Positions 1 through 7,617 of a DNA stretch of 12,547 nt are shown here, one piece after another. Made by a program: the position numbers and the translations under genes. Every line of letters begins with the position of its first letter. Position 1 is the first letter of the stretch. Where the stretch lies: contig JAAYMJ010000187.1 of assembly GCA_012521455.1 (NCBI GenBank), positions 1-12,547 of the forward strand, written 5' to 3'. Origin of the DNA: Clostridiaceae bacterium. GTDB lineage: Bacteria; Bacillota; Clostridia; UMGS1883; JAAYMJ01. The notes beneath the pieces are model-generated. The model worked only from the letters and a program-made list of their open reading frames with translations. It ran no database searches and was not told where the DNA came from.

Positions 1-1698
1 CCCATAACCGCTGCCGAAGGGGAAGTGCTGTTTTTAAGAAGAACCCCCGGGAAACTAAAAACCGTTGTTTTGGGAAGGCCTGTGAGCCTTGAGGATTTGA
101 CCAAGTTTTGCATAACCAGCGAAAAAGCCCCAAAGGAAGTAAAATTCTTAATCTCTGATTTTTATATTTCAAAACAAGTCCCGGAATTTTTTGTTGACGA
201 CGTAAAACTTGTGGATGAGCTTGGGCAAAAGAAACTTTCCAGCTGGGAAGGAAAGACCAAGTCCATTGATGAAATGATTGAATTCATGAAGCGTGAGGCC
301 CAAAAGGAAATCGGCCCCCAAATGGAAGGAAGAAGCCCTTACGGCGGGGACTTGTCCAAAAGGTTTGAGCCCACAGGCTTTTTTGCGTTGGAACACGATG
401 GGAAAAGGTGGTATTTAAAAGACCCCGACGGCTATGCCTTTATTAGCTCGGGCCTTGACTGCGTAGGAGTTGACGGGGACTGCAATTTGGAAGGAATTGA
501 GTCTTTTTGCGACTACCTTCCCAAAAAAGAAGGGGAATTTTTAAGCGGCGCGTGGCGAAGGTGGGGGGACAGGGAACCTACAATGTTGAGCTTTCACAAA
601 TTAAACCTAATGAGGGCTTTCGGTGAAGAATGGTACGAAAAATGGACCCACATGACCAAAAGAAGATTGATTGAATGGGGGATTAACACCGTTGCCTGCT
701 GGTCGGACCCCAATTTTGAGAAAAACAGCAAAATCCCCTATGTCCACATATTCCACGGCTACCCCACCACCCAAAAGAAAATATTCAGGGATTTTCCCGA
801 CGTGTTTTCCGAAGAGTTCAGGCAGAGCGCAAAAGATTACGCGAAACAGCATGAGCCCTATAAGGACGATAAATATTTAATCGGCTACTTTATGAGCAAC
901 GAGCCAAACTGGGCCTTTGTGAACAACTTAAATATCGCGGCGGTAATGCTTGAAAAGGATGAGGACTTCCACTCAAAAGATGAGCTTGTGAAATTTTATA
1001 AAAATAAATACAAAACCATTGACAAGTTAAACGAGGCGTGGAAGTCAGGCTATGAAACCTTTGAAGAACTAAAAAGGCCGGTTAAGGTTAAAGACAGGGC
1101 AAAAGAGGCGCTTGAGGACCTATGGGATTTTTCAAAGGAAATGATCAGGGAATACTCCAAAGTGCCCGCTTTGGCAATTAAAGAAATTGACAAAAACCAC
1201 CTGAATTTAGGCTTGAGGTACGCGTGGCTTTCCAGCGACGCGATAATCGCGGGAAGCGAATACTTTGACATCTTCTCCTTTAACTGCTACGACATGGACC
1301 CCTACGGAAGCATTGAAGAAATCGTGAAACGGGTTAATAAACCCGTTATGATTGGTGAATTCCACTTCGGTGCGTTAGACCGCGGCCTTGACGCCACGGG
1401 GATAAGGGCGGTAAAAAACCAAAAGGACAGGGGTGAAGCGTATAGAAGATATATGCACCGCGCGGTAAGCCACCCCTTCTGCGTGGGGGTCCACTACTTC
1501 ACTCTAAACGACCAAGGCTATCTTGGCAGGTTTGACGGCGAAAACTATCAAATCGGATTTGTTGACGTGTGCCAAAAACCCTATTACGATTTTATTGAAG
1601 GGGTAAAGAAGGCAAATTCTGAAATCTATCTTGTGGCCTCGGGCGAAATGGAAGTAACAAACGATATACCCGAAGAAATCCCAAGAATATTTTATTAA
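1..1698 (+). CDS. Clan GH-A glycoside hydrolase, agarase/GH42-like (5' end outside window)
   Basis: The frame is open from base 1, so the gene begins upstream; the first possible internal start is GTG at 25, used for numbering here. Residues about 1-80 look like the end of a beta-sandwich or carbohydrate-binding domain (a 'VPEFFVDDVKLVDE' stretch of the kind preceding agarase-like catalytic domains). From about residue 114 the text reads like a TIM-barrel hydrolase entry (GFFALEHDGKRWYLKDPDG). The likely acid/base is Glu293 in 'YFMSNEPNW' (codon 901-903) and the likely nucleophile Glu445 in 'MIGEFHFG' (codon 1357-1359), the NE...E pattern of retaining clan GH-A enzymes. It probably cleaves a beta-linked galactoside or related polysaccharide, but the substrate is not readable from sequence. 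I see no signal peptide, but the true N-terminus is missing. GH50, GH42 or an unassigned sister family are all possible; the exact family is uncertain. Confidence 0.75.
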   Translation, partial: PITAAEGEVLFLRRTPGKLKTVVLGRPVSLEDLTKFCITSEKAPKEVKFLISDFYISKQVPEFFVDDVKLVDELGQKKLSSWEGKTKSIDEMIEFMKREAQKEIGPQMEGRSPYGGDLSKRFEPTGFFALEHDGKRWYLKDPDGYAFISSGLDCVGVDGDCNLEGIESFCDYLPKKEGEFLSGAWRRWGDREPTMLSFHKLNLMRAFGEEWYEKWTHMTKRRLIEWGINTVACWSDPNFEKNSKIPYVHIFHGYPTTQKKIFRDFPDVFSEEFRQSAKDYAKQHEPYKDDKYLIGYFMSNEPNWAFVNNLNIAAVMLEKDEDFHSKDELVKFYKNKYKTIDKLNEAWKSGYETFEELKRPVKVKDRAKEALEDLWDFSKEMIREYSKVPALAIKEIDKNHLNLGLRYAWLSSDAIIAGSEYFDIFSFNCYDMDPYGSIEEIVKRVNKPVMIGEFHFGALDRGLDATGIRAVKNQKDRGEAYRRYMHRAVSHPFCVGVHYFTLNDQGYLGRFDGENYQIGFVDVCQKPYYDFIEGVKKANSEIYLVASGEMEVTNDIPEEIPRIFY

Positions 1699-1699
1699 T

Positions 1700-1730
1700 A
1701 AGAAATGCCGCGAAATCCGCGGCATTTCTT
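1700..1730 (+). terminator. Hairpin terminator after the glycoside hydrolase gene
   Basis: A perfect 13-bp inverted repeat (1700-1712 with 1718-1730) has a 5-base loop and starts 2 bases after the stop codon. The 3' arm ends in TTTCTT and the 5' arm begins AAGAAA. There is no further T run, so the U-rich tail is part of the stem. It separates the hydrolase from the trp operon. Bases 1731-1819 show no gene; I see only a short inverted repeat there (GGCAT 1773-1777, ATGCC 1802-1806) of unknown meaning. Confidence 0.75.
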
Positions 1731-1819
1731 GTGCCTAAAAAAGGTAATTTTGTTTTACTTTATCAAAAACAGGGCATGGCTTACAAAAAATATAGTACAA
1801 TATGCCAAACCCATTTTTA

Positions 1820-1848
1820 TTGACAAAAGATTGTGCATGGAATATAAT
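1820..1848 (+). promoter_or_regulatory. Sigma-A promoter of the trp operon
   Basis: The -35 box TTGACA (1820-1825) and -10 box TATAAT (1843-1848) are both perfect consensus, with a spacer of exactly 17 bases. Transcription should start near 1855, which leaves a leader of about 130 nt before trpE and puts the triplet array at the very 5' end of the RNA. So strong a promoter fits an operon controlled mainly by attenuation downstream. Confidence 0.9.
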
Positions 1849-1853
1849 AAAAC

Positions 1854-1899
1854 CAGATGAGATGAGAAGAGCTTAGGAAGATGAGATGAGATTGACGAG
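1854..1899 (+). promoter_or_regulatory. TRAP-type triplet array in the trp leader RNA
   Basis: Seven canonical triplets are visible: GAG at 1859, 1864, 1869, 1883, 1888 and 1897, and UAG at 1874. Most are spaced by two bases, a 5-nt period. Near-cognate triplets fill some other positions: CAG at 1854 (possibly upstream of the transcript start) and AAG at 1878; one slot near 1892-1895 has no clear triplet. TRAP (MtrB), an 11-subunit ring activated by tryptophan, binds 9-11 such G/U-AG repeats separated by 2-3 nt in Bacillus. The array overlaps the 5' arm of the antiterminator and lies before a terminator and trpE, the same order as in the B. subtilis trp leader. The call rests on pattern alone; the binding-protein gene is not in this window. 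Confidence 0.75.
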
Positions 1900-1963
1900 G
1901 TAAAATTTAATACCGCCATACACTTTTTGTGTATCTAAAATTTGTCGTCTCATGTCTTCTTCC
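1876..1963 (+). promoter_or_regulatory. Predicted antiterminator stem-loop of the trp leader
   Basis: The 5' arm made of the triplets can pair with the sequence before and inside the terminator: 1876-1881 (GGAAGA) with 1958-1963 (TCTTCC), 1886-1891 (ATGAGA) with 1948-1953 (TCTCAT), 1894-1896 (GAC) with 1944-1946 (GTC) and 1903-1908 with 1938-1943 (AAATTT). An apical hairpin caps it (ATACAC 1918-1923, GTGTAT 1929-1934, five-T loop). Because it uses 1958-1963, it excludes the terminator. A protein bound to the triplets would block it. The pairing was done by eye, without an energy calculation. Confidence 0.65.
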
Positions 1964-1984
1964 GGGTGGAAGGAGGCTTTTTTT
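1954..1984 (+). terminator. Attenuator terminator before trpE, containing the trpE SD
   Basis: A 10-bp stem (1954-1963 with 1968-1977, two G-U pairs) closes a GGGU loop and is followed by seven T (1978-1984), ending four bases before the trpE ATG. Its 3' arm contains AAGGAGG (1970-1976), the only good Shine-Dalgarno sequence for trpE. Forming the hairpin would therefore end transcription and, in any transcript that reads through, hide the ribosome binding site. Confidence 0.85.
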
Positions 1985-1987
1985 ATT

Positions 1988-3460
1988 ATGTTTTATCCAA
2001 GTCTTAAAGAAGTATGCGAATACGCAAAAGTCTATAACATTATTCCCGTCATGTACGAATACTACGCGGATTTGGACACACCCATAAGCGTGTTTTTAAA
2101 ACTCAAAAAGGATAACAACTGTTTCCTTTTAGAAAGCGTAGAAGGGAGCAAGTCCAAAAAGCGGTATTCATTCATCGGAAGAAATCCCTTTTTAATATTT
2201 AAAGGATACAAAGACAAAGTGGTAATTAAAGATTACAGCGGGGAAGAAAAGGAGTATAAGCTAGACCCCATCGGAAAGCTAAAAGAGCTTATGGAATAAT
2301 ACAAATCCCCCAAAATCCCGGGATTTCCTTCATTTACAGGCGGCGCGGTGGGCTTTTTTTCCTACGACGCCGTAAGGCTTATTGAGGATTTAAAAAATGA
2401 GCCGCGTGAGGATATAAAAATACCGGAACTTCACTTTTTGTTCACCGATGAAATCATCGCCTTTGACCATATAAGGCAAAAACTTATCATCATTGTAAAT
2501 ATGCACGTTAAAGAGGATATAGAAAAACAGTACGAGCGGGCAACCAAAAGGATAATCGAAATACAAAACGAGCTTTATGAAAAGCGGGCGTATGATTTTC
2601 AAAACAAGGACACAAAAAACCGCATACCCCCCCAGATTGAAAGCAATATGACAGAAGATGGGTTTTGCGCTATCGTAAATAAAGCAAAGGAGTATATCCA
2701 AAACGGCGACATTTTCCAGGTGGTGCTCTCACAGAGATTTAAAATAAAAACCAATGTGGACCCCCTTAATGTTTACAGGGCGCTGAGGATTATAAACCCC
2801 TCCCCCTATATGTACTACCTCCAATTCGACGAGTATAAAATCGTGGGGGCATCACCTGAAATGTTAGTGAGGGTTGAAGACGGCATAATTACCACCTGCC
2901 CGATTGCGGGAACCAGAAAGCGGGGAAAAAATGATGAGGAGGACGAAGTTTTAGGAAAAGAACTCCTTTCCGACCCCAAGGAAAACGCGGAACATGTAAT
3001 GCTTGTGGATTTAGGGAGAAATGACATTGGAAAGGTTTCGGAATTTGGCTCGGTTAAAGTCTCAAGGCTTAAATATTTGCAAAGTTTTTCCCATGTAATC
3101 CATTTGGTAAGCGATGTAACAGGTATTTTAAGAAAGGATAAAACCCCCCTTGACGCGCTTTTAGCCACCATTCCCGCGGGCACCTTGACAGGGGCGCCAA
3201 AGGTGAGGGCAATGGAAATCATAGATGAATTGGAAAATGTAAAGCGGGGGGTATATGGCGGGGCAATATGCTATCTTTCCTTTTGCCAAAACCTCGACAG
3301 CTGTATAACAATCAGGACCGCGTTTTTCAAGGACAATTTCGCCCTGATTCAGGCGGGCGCGGGAATTGTGGCAGATTCCATCCCCCACCTGGAATACGAG
3401 GAGACCAAAAACAAGGCAAAAGCCATGATTAAGGCAATTGAGGAGGGGGATTTCATATGA
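1988..3460 (+). pseudogene. trpE: Anthranilate synthase component I, split by an in-frame TAA
   Basis: TrpE combines chorismate and ammonia (from TrpG) to make anthranilate, the first committed step of tryptophan synthesis. The chosen start is ATG 1988, 11 bases after AAGGAGG; an in-frame ATG at 1952 lies inside the terminator and has no SD. Codon 104 (2297-2299) is TAA, yet the same frame continues with full TrpE similarity to 3460, giving 490 residues if read through, near normal length. The stop falls just before the core motif 'FTGGAVGFFSYDAVR'. The first part (103 aa) carries the tryptophan-binding motif LLES (47-50). The rest carries the chorismate-binding domain, with PIAGTRKRG from 305, 'ENAEHVMLVDLGRND', 'IPAGTLTGAPK' and 'IQAGAGIVADS'. 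A restart at GTG 2348 (ORF 2348-3460) would begin inside a conserved strand and is unlikely to give active enzyme. The frame is otherwise clean, which suggests a recent mutation, a sequence error or suppression. The end overlaps trpG by 4 bases (ATGA). Confidence 0.88.
2297..2299 (+). other. Premature stop codon TAA in trpE (codon 104)
   Basis: The local reading is Lys-Glu-Leu-Met-Glu-stop-Tyr-Lys-Ser-Pro. One base change would restore CAA, GAA or AAA. TAA ends several neighbouring genes here (the glycoside hydrolase, trpA, the glycosyltransferase, mraZ, ftsL), so it is a true stop in this organism and not a reassigned codon. Confidence 0.9.
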
Positions 3461-4032
3461 TTTTGATTTTGGATAACTACGATTCTTTTACCTACAATTT
3501 ATATCAATACATTGGCACAATAAACCCCGGTGTTGAGGTTTTTAGAAACGACAAAATCACAGTGGATAAGGTATTATCCAAAAACCCAAGCCACATTATC
3601 CTTTCCCCCGGGCCGGGGTACCCAAAAGATTCGGGCATAATGCTTGATTTAATAAAGGCAGCAGCCCCCCGGATCCCCCTTTTAGGGGTGTGCCTGGGCC
3701 ATCAGGGGATTGGCGAGGCCTTTGGGGGAAGGGTTGTGAAAGCCCCCTATCTCATGCACGGGAAAAGCGATTTTATAAACATAGATACCCGCGTTCCCAT
3801 CTTTTGGGGCTTGCCTGAAAAAATCGAAGTGGGAAGATACCACTCATTGATTTTGGAAGATGTTGGACTTGGGGAATTCGATATAATTGCAAAATCCAAT
3901 GACGGCCTTATTATGGGAATAAAGCATAAAAAATATGACACCTACGGGATCCAGTTTCATCCCGAGTCGGTGCTGACCCCCTTTGGGATTGAAATCATCA
4001 AGAATTTTTTAAGCATTAAAGGGAGGAATTGA
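3457..4032 (+). CDS. trpG: Anthranilate synthase component II (glutamine amidotransferase)
   Basis: This 191-residue class I glutamine amidotransferase hydrolyses glutamine and passes ammonia to TrpE; in some bacteria the same subunit also serves PabB in folate synthesis. The triad is complete: Cys79 in 'LGVCLGHQG', His168 and Glu170 in 'QFHPES'. The oxyanion-loop motif 'LSPGPGYP' is also present. The N-terminus 'MILILDNYDSFTYNLYQY' is typical of the family, which supports ATG 3457. The start overlaps the trpE stop (ATGA) and a GGAGGGGG sequence precedes it, so translation is probably coupled to trpE. If ribosomes leave at the trpE nonsense codon, this coupling could reduce TrpG output. Confidence 0.96.
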   Translation: MILILDNYDSFTYNLYQYIGTINPGVEVFRNDKITVDKVLSKNPSHIILSPGPGYPKDSGIMLDLIKAAAPRIPLLGVCLGHQGIGEAFGGRVVKAPYLMHGKSDFINIDTRVPIFWGLPEKIEVGRYHSLILEDVGLGEFDIIAKSNDGLIMGIKHKKYDTYGIQFHPESVLTPFGIEIIKNFLSIKGRN

Positions 4033-4033
4033 A

Positions 4034-5059
4034 ATGATAATCAAGGAAGCTATAAAAAAATTAGTTGACAGGATAGATTTATCAGAAAGCGAAGCGTATC
4101 AGGTAATGGACGAGGTATTGGACGGGGGGGCAACGGAAGCGCAGGTGGCGGCCTTTTTAATCTCTTTGAGAAATAAGGGCGAAAGCATTTCCGAAATCAC
4201 GGGCTGCGCTAAAAAAATGAAGGAAAAAGCCATAAATATAAAGCCCAATTTAAAGGAATACATCGACTGCGTGGGAACGGGCGGGGACGGCACAAACACC
4301 TTTAACATTTCCACCACCGCCGCCTTTGTGATTGCCGCCGCGGGAGTACCCATCGCAAAGCACGGAAACCGGGCGATTTCTTCAAAAAGCGGCAGCGCGG
4401 ACTTGCTTGAGGCATTGGGCATAAACATAAACCTTTCTCCCGAAAATGTTAAAAAATGCGTGGAAGAAATCGGGATTGGGTTTATGTTCGCCAAAAACTT
4501 CCACCCCCACATGAAAACCGTGGCGAAAGTAAGAAGCGAACTAAATATAAGAACCATATTTAACATCCTCGGCCCCATCTCAAACCCGTCAGGGGCAAAG
4601 TACCAGGTAGTCGGCGTGTATAACCCGAACTTAACACATCCCATAGCCAACGCAATGCTTAATATGGGAGTGGAAAAGGGCATGGTTATAAGCGATATGA
4701 ACACGGGCATGGACGAATTTTCAACTTTTGGGGAAACAAAGGTTTCTGAAATCAAAGAAGGAAAAGTCATTGACTATATCGCAAAGCCCGAGGACTTCGG
4801 CATTGCGCGGGCCAGCCTTTCCGACATAAAAGGCGGCTCAGCTTATGAAAACAGGGAATTTACCCTGTCGGTACTACAAGGGGAAAAATCCCCCAAGCGG
4901 GATATAGTGGTGCTAAACGCCGCCTGCGCGATTTACGCGGCGGGAAAGGCGGGAAGCATTAAAGAGGGGATTGAAATGGCCGAGTATGCCATTGACTCCA
5001 ACAAAGCCTATGAAAAAATGCTTGCGCTAAAAAAATTAAGCGGGGAGCTTGCGGTATGA
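4034..5059 (+). CDS. trpD: Anthranilate phosphoribosyltransferase
   Basis: TrpD transfers the phosphoribosyl group of PRPP to anthranilate. The 341-residue length is normal. The PRPP-binding glycine loop GTGGDGTNTFNIST starts at residue 81 and the KHGNR anthranilate/PRPP motif is at 109-113. The helical N-terminal domain ('SEAYQVMDEVL...ATEAQVAAFLISLR') is also typical. The start ATG 4034 is one base after the trpG stop, with GGGAGG (4021-4026) seven bases before it. The stop overlaps trpC by 4 bases. A 223-codon open frame on the opposite strand (4099-4770) is a shadow of this gene. Confidence 0.97.
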   Translation: MIIKEAIKKLVDRIDLSESEAYQVMDEVLDGGATEAQVAAFLISLRNKGESISEITGCAKKMKEKAINIKPNLKEYIDCVGTGGDGTNTFNISTTAAFVIAAAGVPIAKHGNRAISSKSGSADLLEALGININLSPENVKKCVEEIGIGFMFAKNFHPHMKTVAKVRSELNIRTIFNILGPISNPSGAKYQVVGVYNPNLTHPIANAMLNMGVEKGMVISDMNTGMDEFSTFGETKVSEIKEGKVIDYIAKPEDFGIARASLSDIKGGSAYENREFTLSVLQGEKSPKRDIVVLNAACAIYAAGKAGSIKEGIEMAEYAIDSNKAYEKMLALKKLSGELAV

Positions 5060-5817
5060 TTTTGGATGAAATTTGCAAAAAAAAGAAAGGGCGGGTTGAG
5101 GAAGCCAAAAGAAGGGCGCCCCTTGAAACCTTAGCCCTTGACAGGACCCCCCTGGATTTTAAAGAGGCAATTTCAAAAAGCATATCAATAATTGCCGAAA
5201 TCAAAAAAGCTTCCCCTTCAAAAGGTGTAATCAGGAAGGATTTTTCCCCCCAAGATATTGCCAAAAGCTATATGGAAGCAAAAGTTGAAGCCTTAAGCAT
5301 ACTCACCGAGGAAGACTACTTTTTGGGAAGCGTTGATTATTTAAAAAAGGTGAGGGAAATCACAAACATCCCCATTTTAAGGAAGGATTTTATAATTGAC
5401 GAATACCAGGTTTATGAGTCCAAAGCAATCGGGGCGGACGCAATACTTTTGATTGCGGCAGTTTTGGATGATGATAAACTAAAGAAATTTTATACCCTCG
5501 CAAAAAACTTAGGCCTCTCCGTTTTATTGGAAGTACACGACAAAGAGGAAATGGAGAGGGCGGCAAGTATTGGCGCGGAAATAATCGGGATAAACAACCG
5601 TGATTTAAAGACTTTCAGCGAGGATATAAAAACCACCGGGCGTCTTTTAAATTACGCCCCCGAAGGCGCAATTATAGTTTCAGAAAGCGCCATCAGGACA
5701 CCAAATGATTTAAAATACCTCAAAAATTTGGGGGTGAGCGCCGCGCTTATTGGCGAGGCCTTCATGCGGCAGGATGATATAAAAGAGGCAGTACGCAATT
5801 TAAGGAGCATGGTATGA
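5056..5817 (+). CDS. trpC: Indole-3-glycerol phosphate synthase
   Basis: This single-domain (beta/alpha)8 enzyme of 253 residues closes the indole ring of 1-(2-carboxyphenylamino)-1-deoxyribulose 5-phosphate with loss of CO2. The catalytic region is complete: 'IIAEIKKASPSKG' with Glu48 and Lys50, 'ILRKDF' with the general acid Lys110, 'GINNRDLKTF', and 'SESAI' in the phosphate-binding part. It is separate from trpF, unlike the fused TrpCF of E. coli. The ATGA overlap with trpD and GGGGAG eight bases before the start indicate coupled translation. Confidence 0.97.
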   Translation: MILDEICKKKKGRVEEAKRRAPLETLALDRTPLDFKEAISKSISIIAEIKKASPSKGVIRKDFSPQDIAKSYMEAKVEALSILTEEDYFLGSVDYLKKVREITNIPILRKDFIIDEYQVYESKAIGADAILLIAAVLDDDKLKKFYTLAKNLGLSVLLEVHDKEEMERAASIGAEIIGINNRDLKTFSEDIKTTGRLLNYAPEGAIIVSESAIRTPNDLKYLKNLGVSAALIGEAFMRQDDIKEAVRNLRSMV

Positions 5818-6422
5818 CAAAGGTAAAAATTTGCGGGATTTGGGAATTTGAAACCATTGATATTTTAAACGAATGTTTGCCCGACTATATTGGCTTTGTA
5901 TTCGCGAAAAGCCCCAGGCAGGTAACGGAGGATCGGGCAAAGGAATTAAAAGGGCGCCTTCACCCACAAATTAAAACCGCGGGGGTTTTTGTCAACGAAA
6001 GTATTGAAAAAATCTTAAAAATAATAGATAATGTAAACATTGACGCCATCCAGCTGCATGGGGACGAAGATGACTCATATATAAAAAAGCTAAAAGAAAA
6101 AACCAAAGCGGAAATCTGGAAAGCCGTAAGGGTAAAAGAGGGAATGAGTTTGGATTTTTCAAAAATACCTGCCGACAGAATCCTGCTTGACACTTACAAA
6201 ACGGGCGTGTTTGGCGGAAGCGGCGAAAAATTTGACTGGTCCCTTGTTGATGTAAAAATTTATAAAGACATAATTTTAGCGGGCGGGATAAATTTGGATA
6301 ATGTTTCGCAAGCTTTGAAACTATCCCCCTACATGCTGGATATCTCAAGCGGGGTTGAAAGTAACGGGCGCAAGGATGGCGGAAAAACTGCAAAAATCAT
6401 AAAGCTGATTCGAGGAGAGTAG
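5814..6422 (+). CDS. trpF: Phosphoribosylanthranilate isomerase
   Basis: TrpF carries out the Amadori rearrangement of phosphoribosylanthranilate, the step between TrpD and TrpC. The 202-residue length is normal. Both catalytic residues are in the expected places: Cys7 in 'VKICG' (general base) and Asp126 in 'RILLDT' (general acid). The phosphate-binding '[10 protein letters not shown]' and the C-terminal '[16 protein letters not shown]' are also clear. After KICG the usual Arg/Thr-type residue is Trp ('[10 protein letters not shown]'), a mild oddity. The start ATG 5814 overlaps the trpC stop, with AAGGAG (5802-5807) six bases before it. Confidence 0.96.
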   Translation: MTKVKICGIWEFETIDILNECLPDYIGFVFAKSPRQVTEDRAKELKGRLHPQIKTAGVFVNESIEKILKIIDNVNIDAIQLHGDEDDSYIKKLKEKTKAEIWKAVRVKEGMSLDFSKIPADRILLDTYKTGVFGGSGEKFDWSLVDVKIYKDIILAGGINLDNVSQALKLSPYMLDISSGVESNGRKDGGKTAKIIKLIRGE

Positions 6423-6426
6423 GACC

Positions 6427-7617
6427 ATGAAAAAAGGACGATACGGGGAATTCGGCGGGCAGTACGCCCCTGAAACCCTTATGAACGCGCTATCAGAACT
6501 TGAGGCTGAATTTGAAAAGGCCATAAAAGATGAAAAATTCTGGGAAGAATTTAATTTTTATTTAAGGGAATACGCAAACCGCCCTTCCAATTTGTACTTC
6601 GCAAAACGCATGACCGAAGACTTGGGCGGATGTAAAATCTATTTAAAACGCGAGGATTTAAACCACACAGGCGCCCATAAAATCAATAACGTGCTGGGCC
6701 AAATTATTCTAGCCAAAAGAATGGGAAAGAAAAAGGTAATCGCCGAAACAGGGGCAGGCCAGCACGGGGTTGCCACAGCTACGGCGGCGGCACTTTTCGG
6801 CATGGAATGTGAAGTGTTTATGGGGGAAGAGGACACAAAGCGGCAGGAACTAAACGTGTTTAGGATGAACCTTTTAGGCGCGAAAGTTACCCCCGTAAAA
6901 AGCGGCACGGGGACACTAAAGGACGCCTGCAACGAGGCTATGCGGGCATGGGCGGAACACGCCGGGGACACCTTCTATGTGCTGGGCTCCGCCGTAGGCC
7001 CCCATCCGTACCCTGCCATTGTTAAGGAGTTTCAAAGGGTAATAAGCCGTGAAATGAAGGAGCAAATATTAGAAAAAGAGGGAAGGCTCCCTGATTATGT
7101 AATCGCCTGCGTAGGCGGCGGGAGCAACGCCATAGGAAGCTTTGCCGAATTCATCGGTGAGCCGTCCGTGAAACTAATCGGCGCGGAAGCCGCGGGGAAA
7201 GGCATTGACACGCCGTATCACGCCGCAACAATCTCAAAAGGGGAAGTGGGGGTACTCCATGGCATGAAGTCCCTCTTTTTGCAGGACGAATACGGCGGTA
7301 TCCAGGAGGTATATTCCATTTCCGCGGGCCTTGACTACCCCGGTATCGGGCCTGAACATGCTTACCTTCACAAAACAGGGAGGGCGCAGTATTATCCCGT
7401 AACCGATAAAGAGGCGGTTGACGCTTTTTGCTATCTAACCAAAACCGAGGGGATAATCCCCGCTGTTGAAAGCGCCCACGCGGTGGCGCAGGCAATAAAG
7501 ATGGCGCCAAAACTTCCAAAGGATGAAATAATGATAATCTGCCTTTCCGGCAGGGGCGACAAGGACGTTTATTCCGTAGCGAAATATTTGGGGGTAGAGT
7601 TTAATGAACAGGATTGA
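6427..7617 (+). CDS. trpB: Tryptophan synthase beta chain
   Basis: TrpB condenses indole with serine using pyridoxal phosphate and works as an alpha2-beta2 complex with TrpA. At 396 residues it is a standard-length TrpB1-type chain. The PLP lysine is Lys85 in 'HTGAHKINN', the cofactor phosphate loop is GGGSNAIG from residue 230, and '[14 protein letters not shown]' is present. The N-terminus '[13 protein letters not shown]' is the family signature and supports ATG 6427. It lies 4 bases after trpF with AGGAGAG and TAGGA before it. Its end overlaps trpA by 14 bases. Confidence 0.98.
   Translation: MKKGRYGEFGGQYAPETLMNALSELEAEFEKAIKDEKFWEEFNFYLREYANRPSNLYFAKRMTEDLGGCKIYLKREDLNHTGAHKINNVLGQIILAKRMGKKKVIAETGAGQHGVATATAAALFGMECEVFMGEEDTKRQELNVFRMNLLGAKVTPVKSGTGTLKDACNEAMRAWAEHAGDTFYVLGSAVGPHPYPAIVKEFQRVISREMKEQILEKEGRLPDYVIACVGGGSNAIGSFAEFIGEPSVKLIGAEAAGKGIDTPYHAATISKGEVGVLHGMKSLFLQDEYGGIQEVYSISAGLDYPGIGPEHAYLHKTGRAQYYPVTDKEAVDAFCYLTKTEGIIPAVESAHAVAQAIKMAPKLPKDEIMIICLSGRGDKDVYSVAKYLGVEFNEQD

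Noticed and set aside
1773..1806. Inverted repeat GGCAT...ATGCC upstream of the trp promoter as an operator
   Set aside because: Arms of only five bases separated by 24 bases are expected by chance, and no other support is visible.
1855..1987. T-box riboswitch in the trp leader (GGGTGGA at 1964-1970 resembles part of the T-box motif)
   Set aside because: The match is in the loop and 3' arm of the terminator, not in an antiterminator bulge. There is no specifier loop, AG box or full T-box sequence, and a leader of about 130 nt is short for a T-box.
1855..1987. Leader peptide with tandem Trp codons (ribosome-mediated attenuation)
   Set aside because: Short ATG frames in the leader end after a few codons without Trp. 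The frame from ATG 1952 has one TGG but no SD and continues into trpE.
2297..2299. Reassigned or recoded TAA codon
   Set aside because: At least five neighbouring genes end at TAA at family-typical lengths, and known recoding by selenocysteine or pyrrolysine uses TGA or TAG.
4099..4770. Long opposite-strand frame (223 codons) across trpD
   Set aside because: It lies wholly inside a well-conserved gene, has no plausible RBS or family match, and its sequence is that of an antisense shadow.
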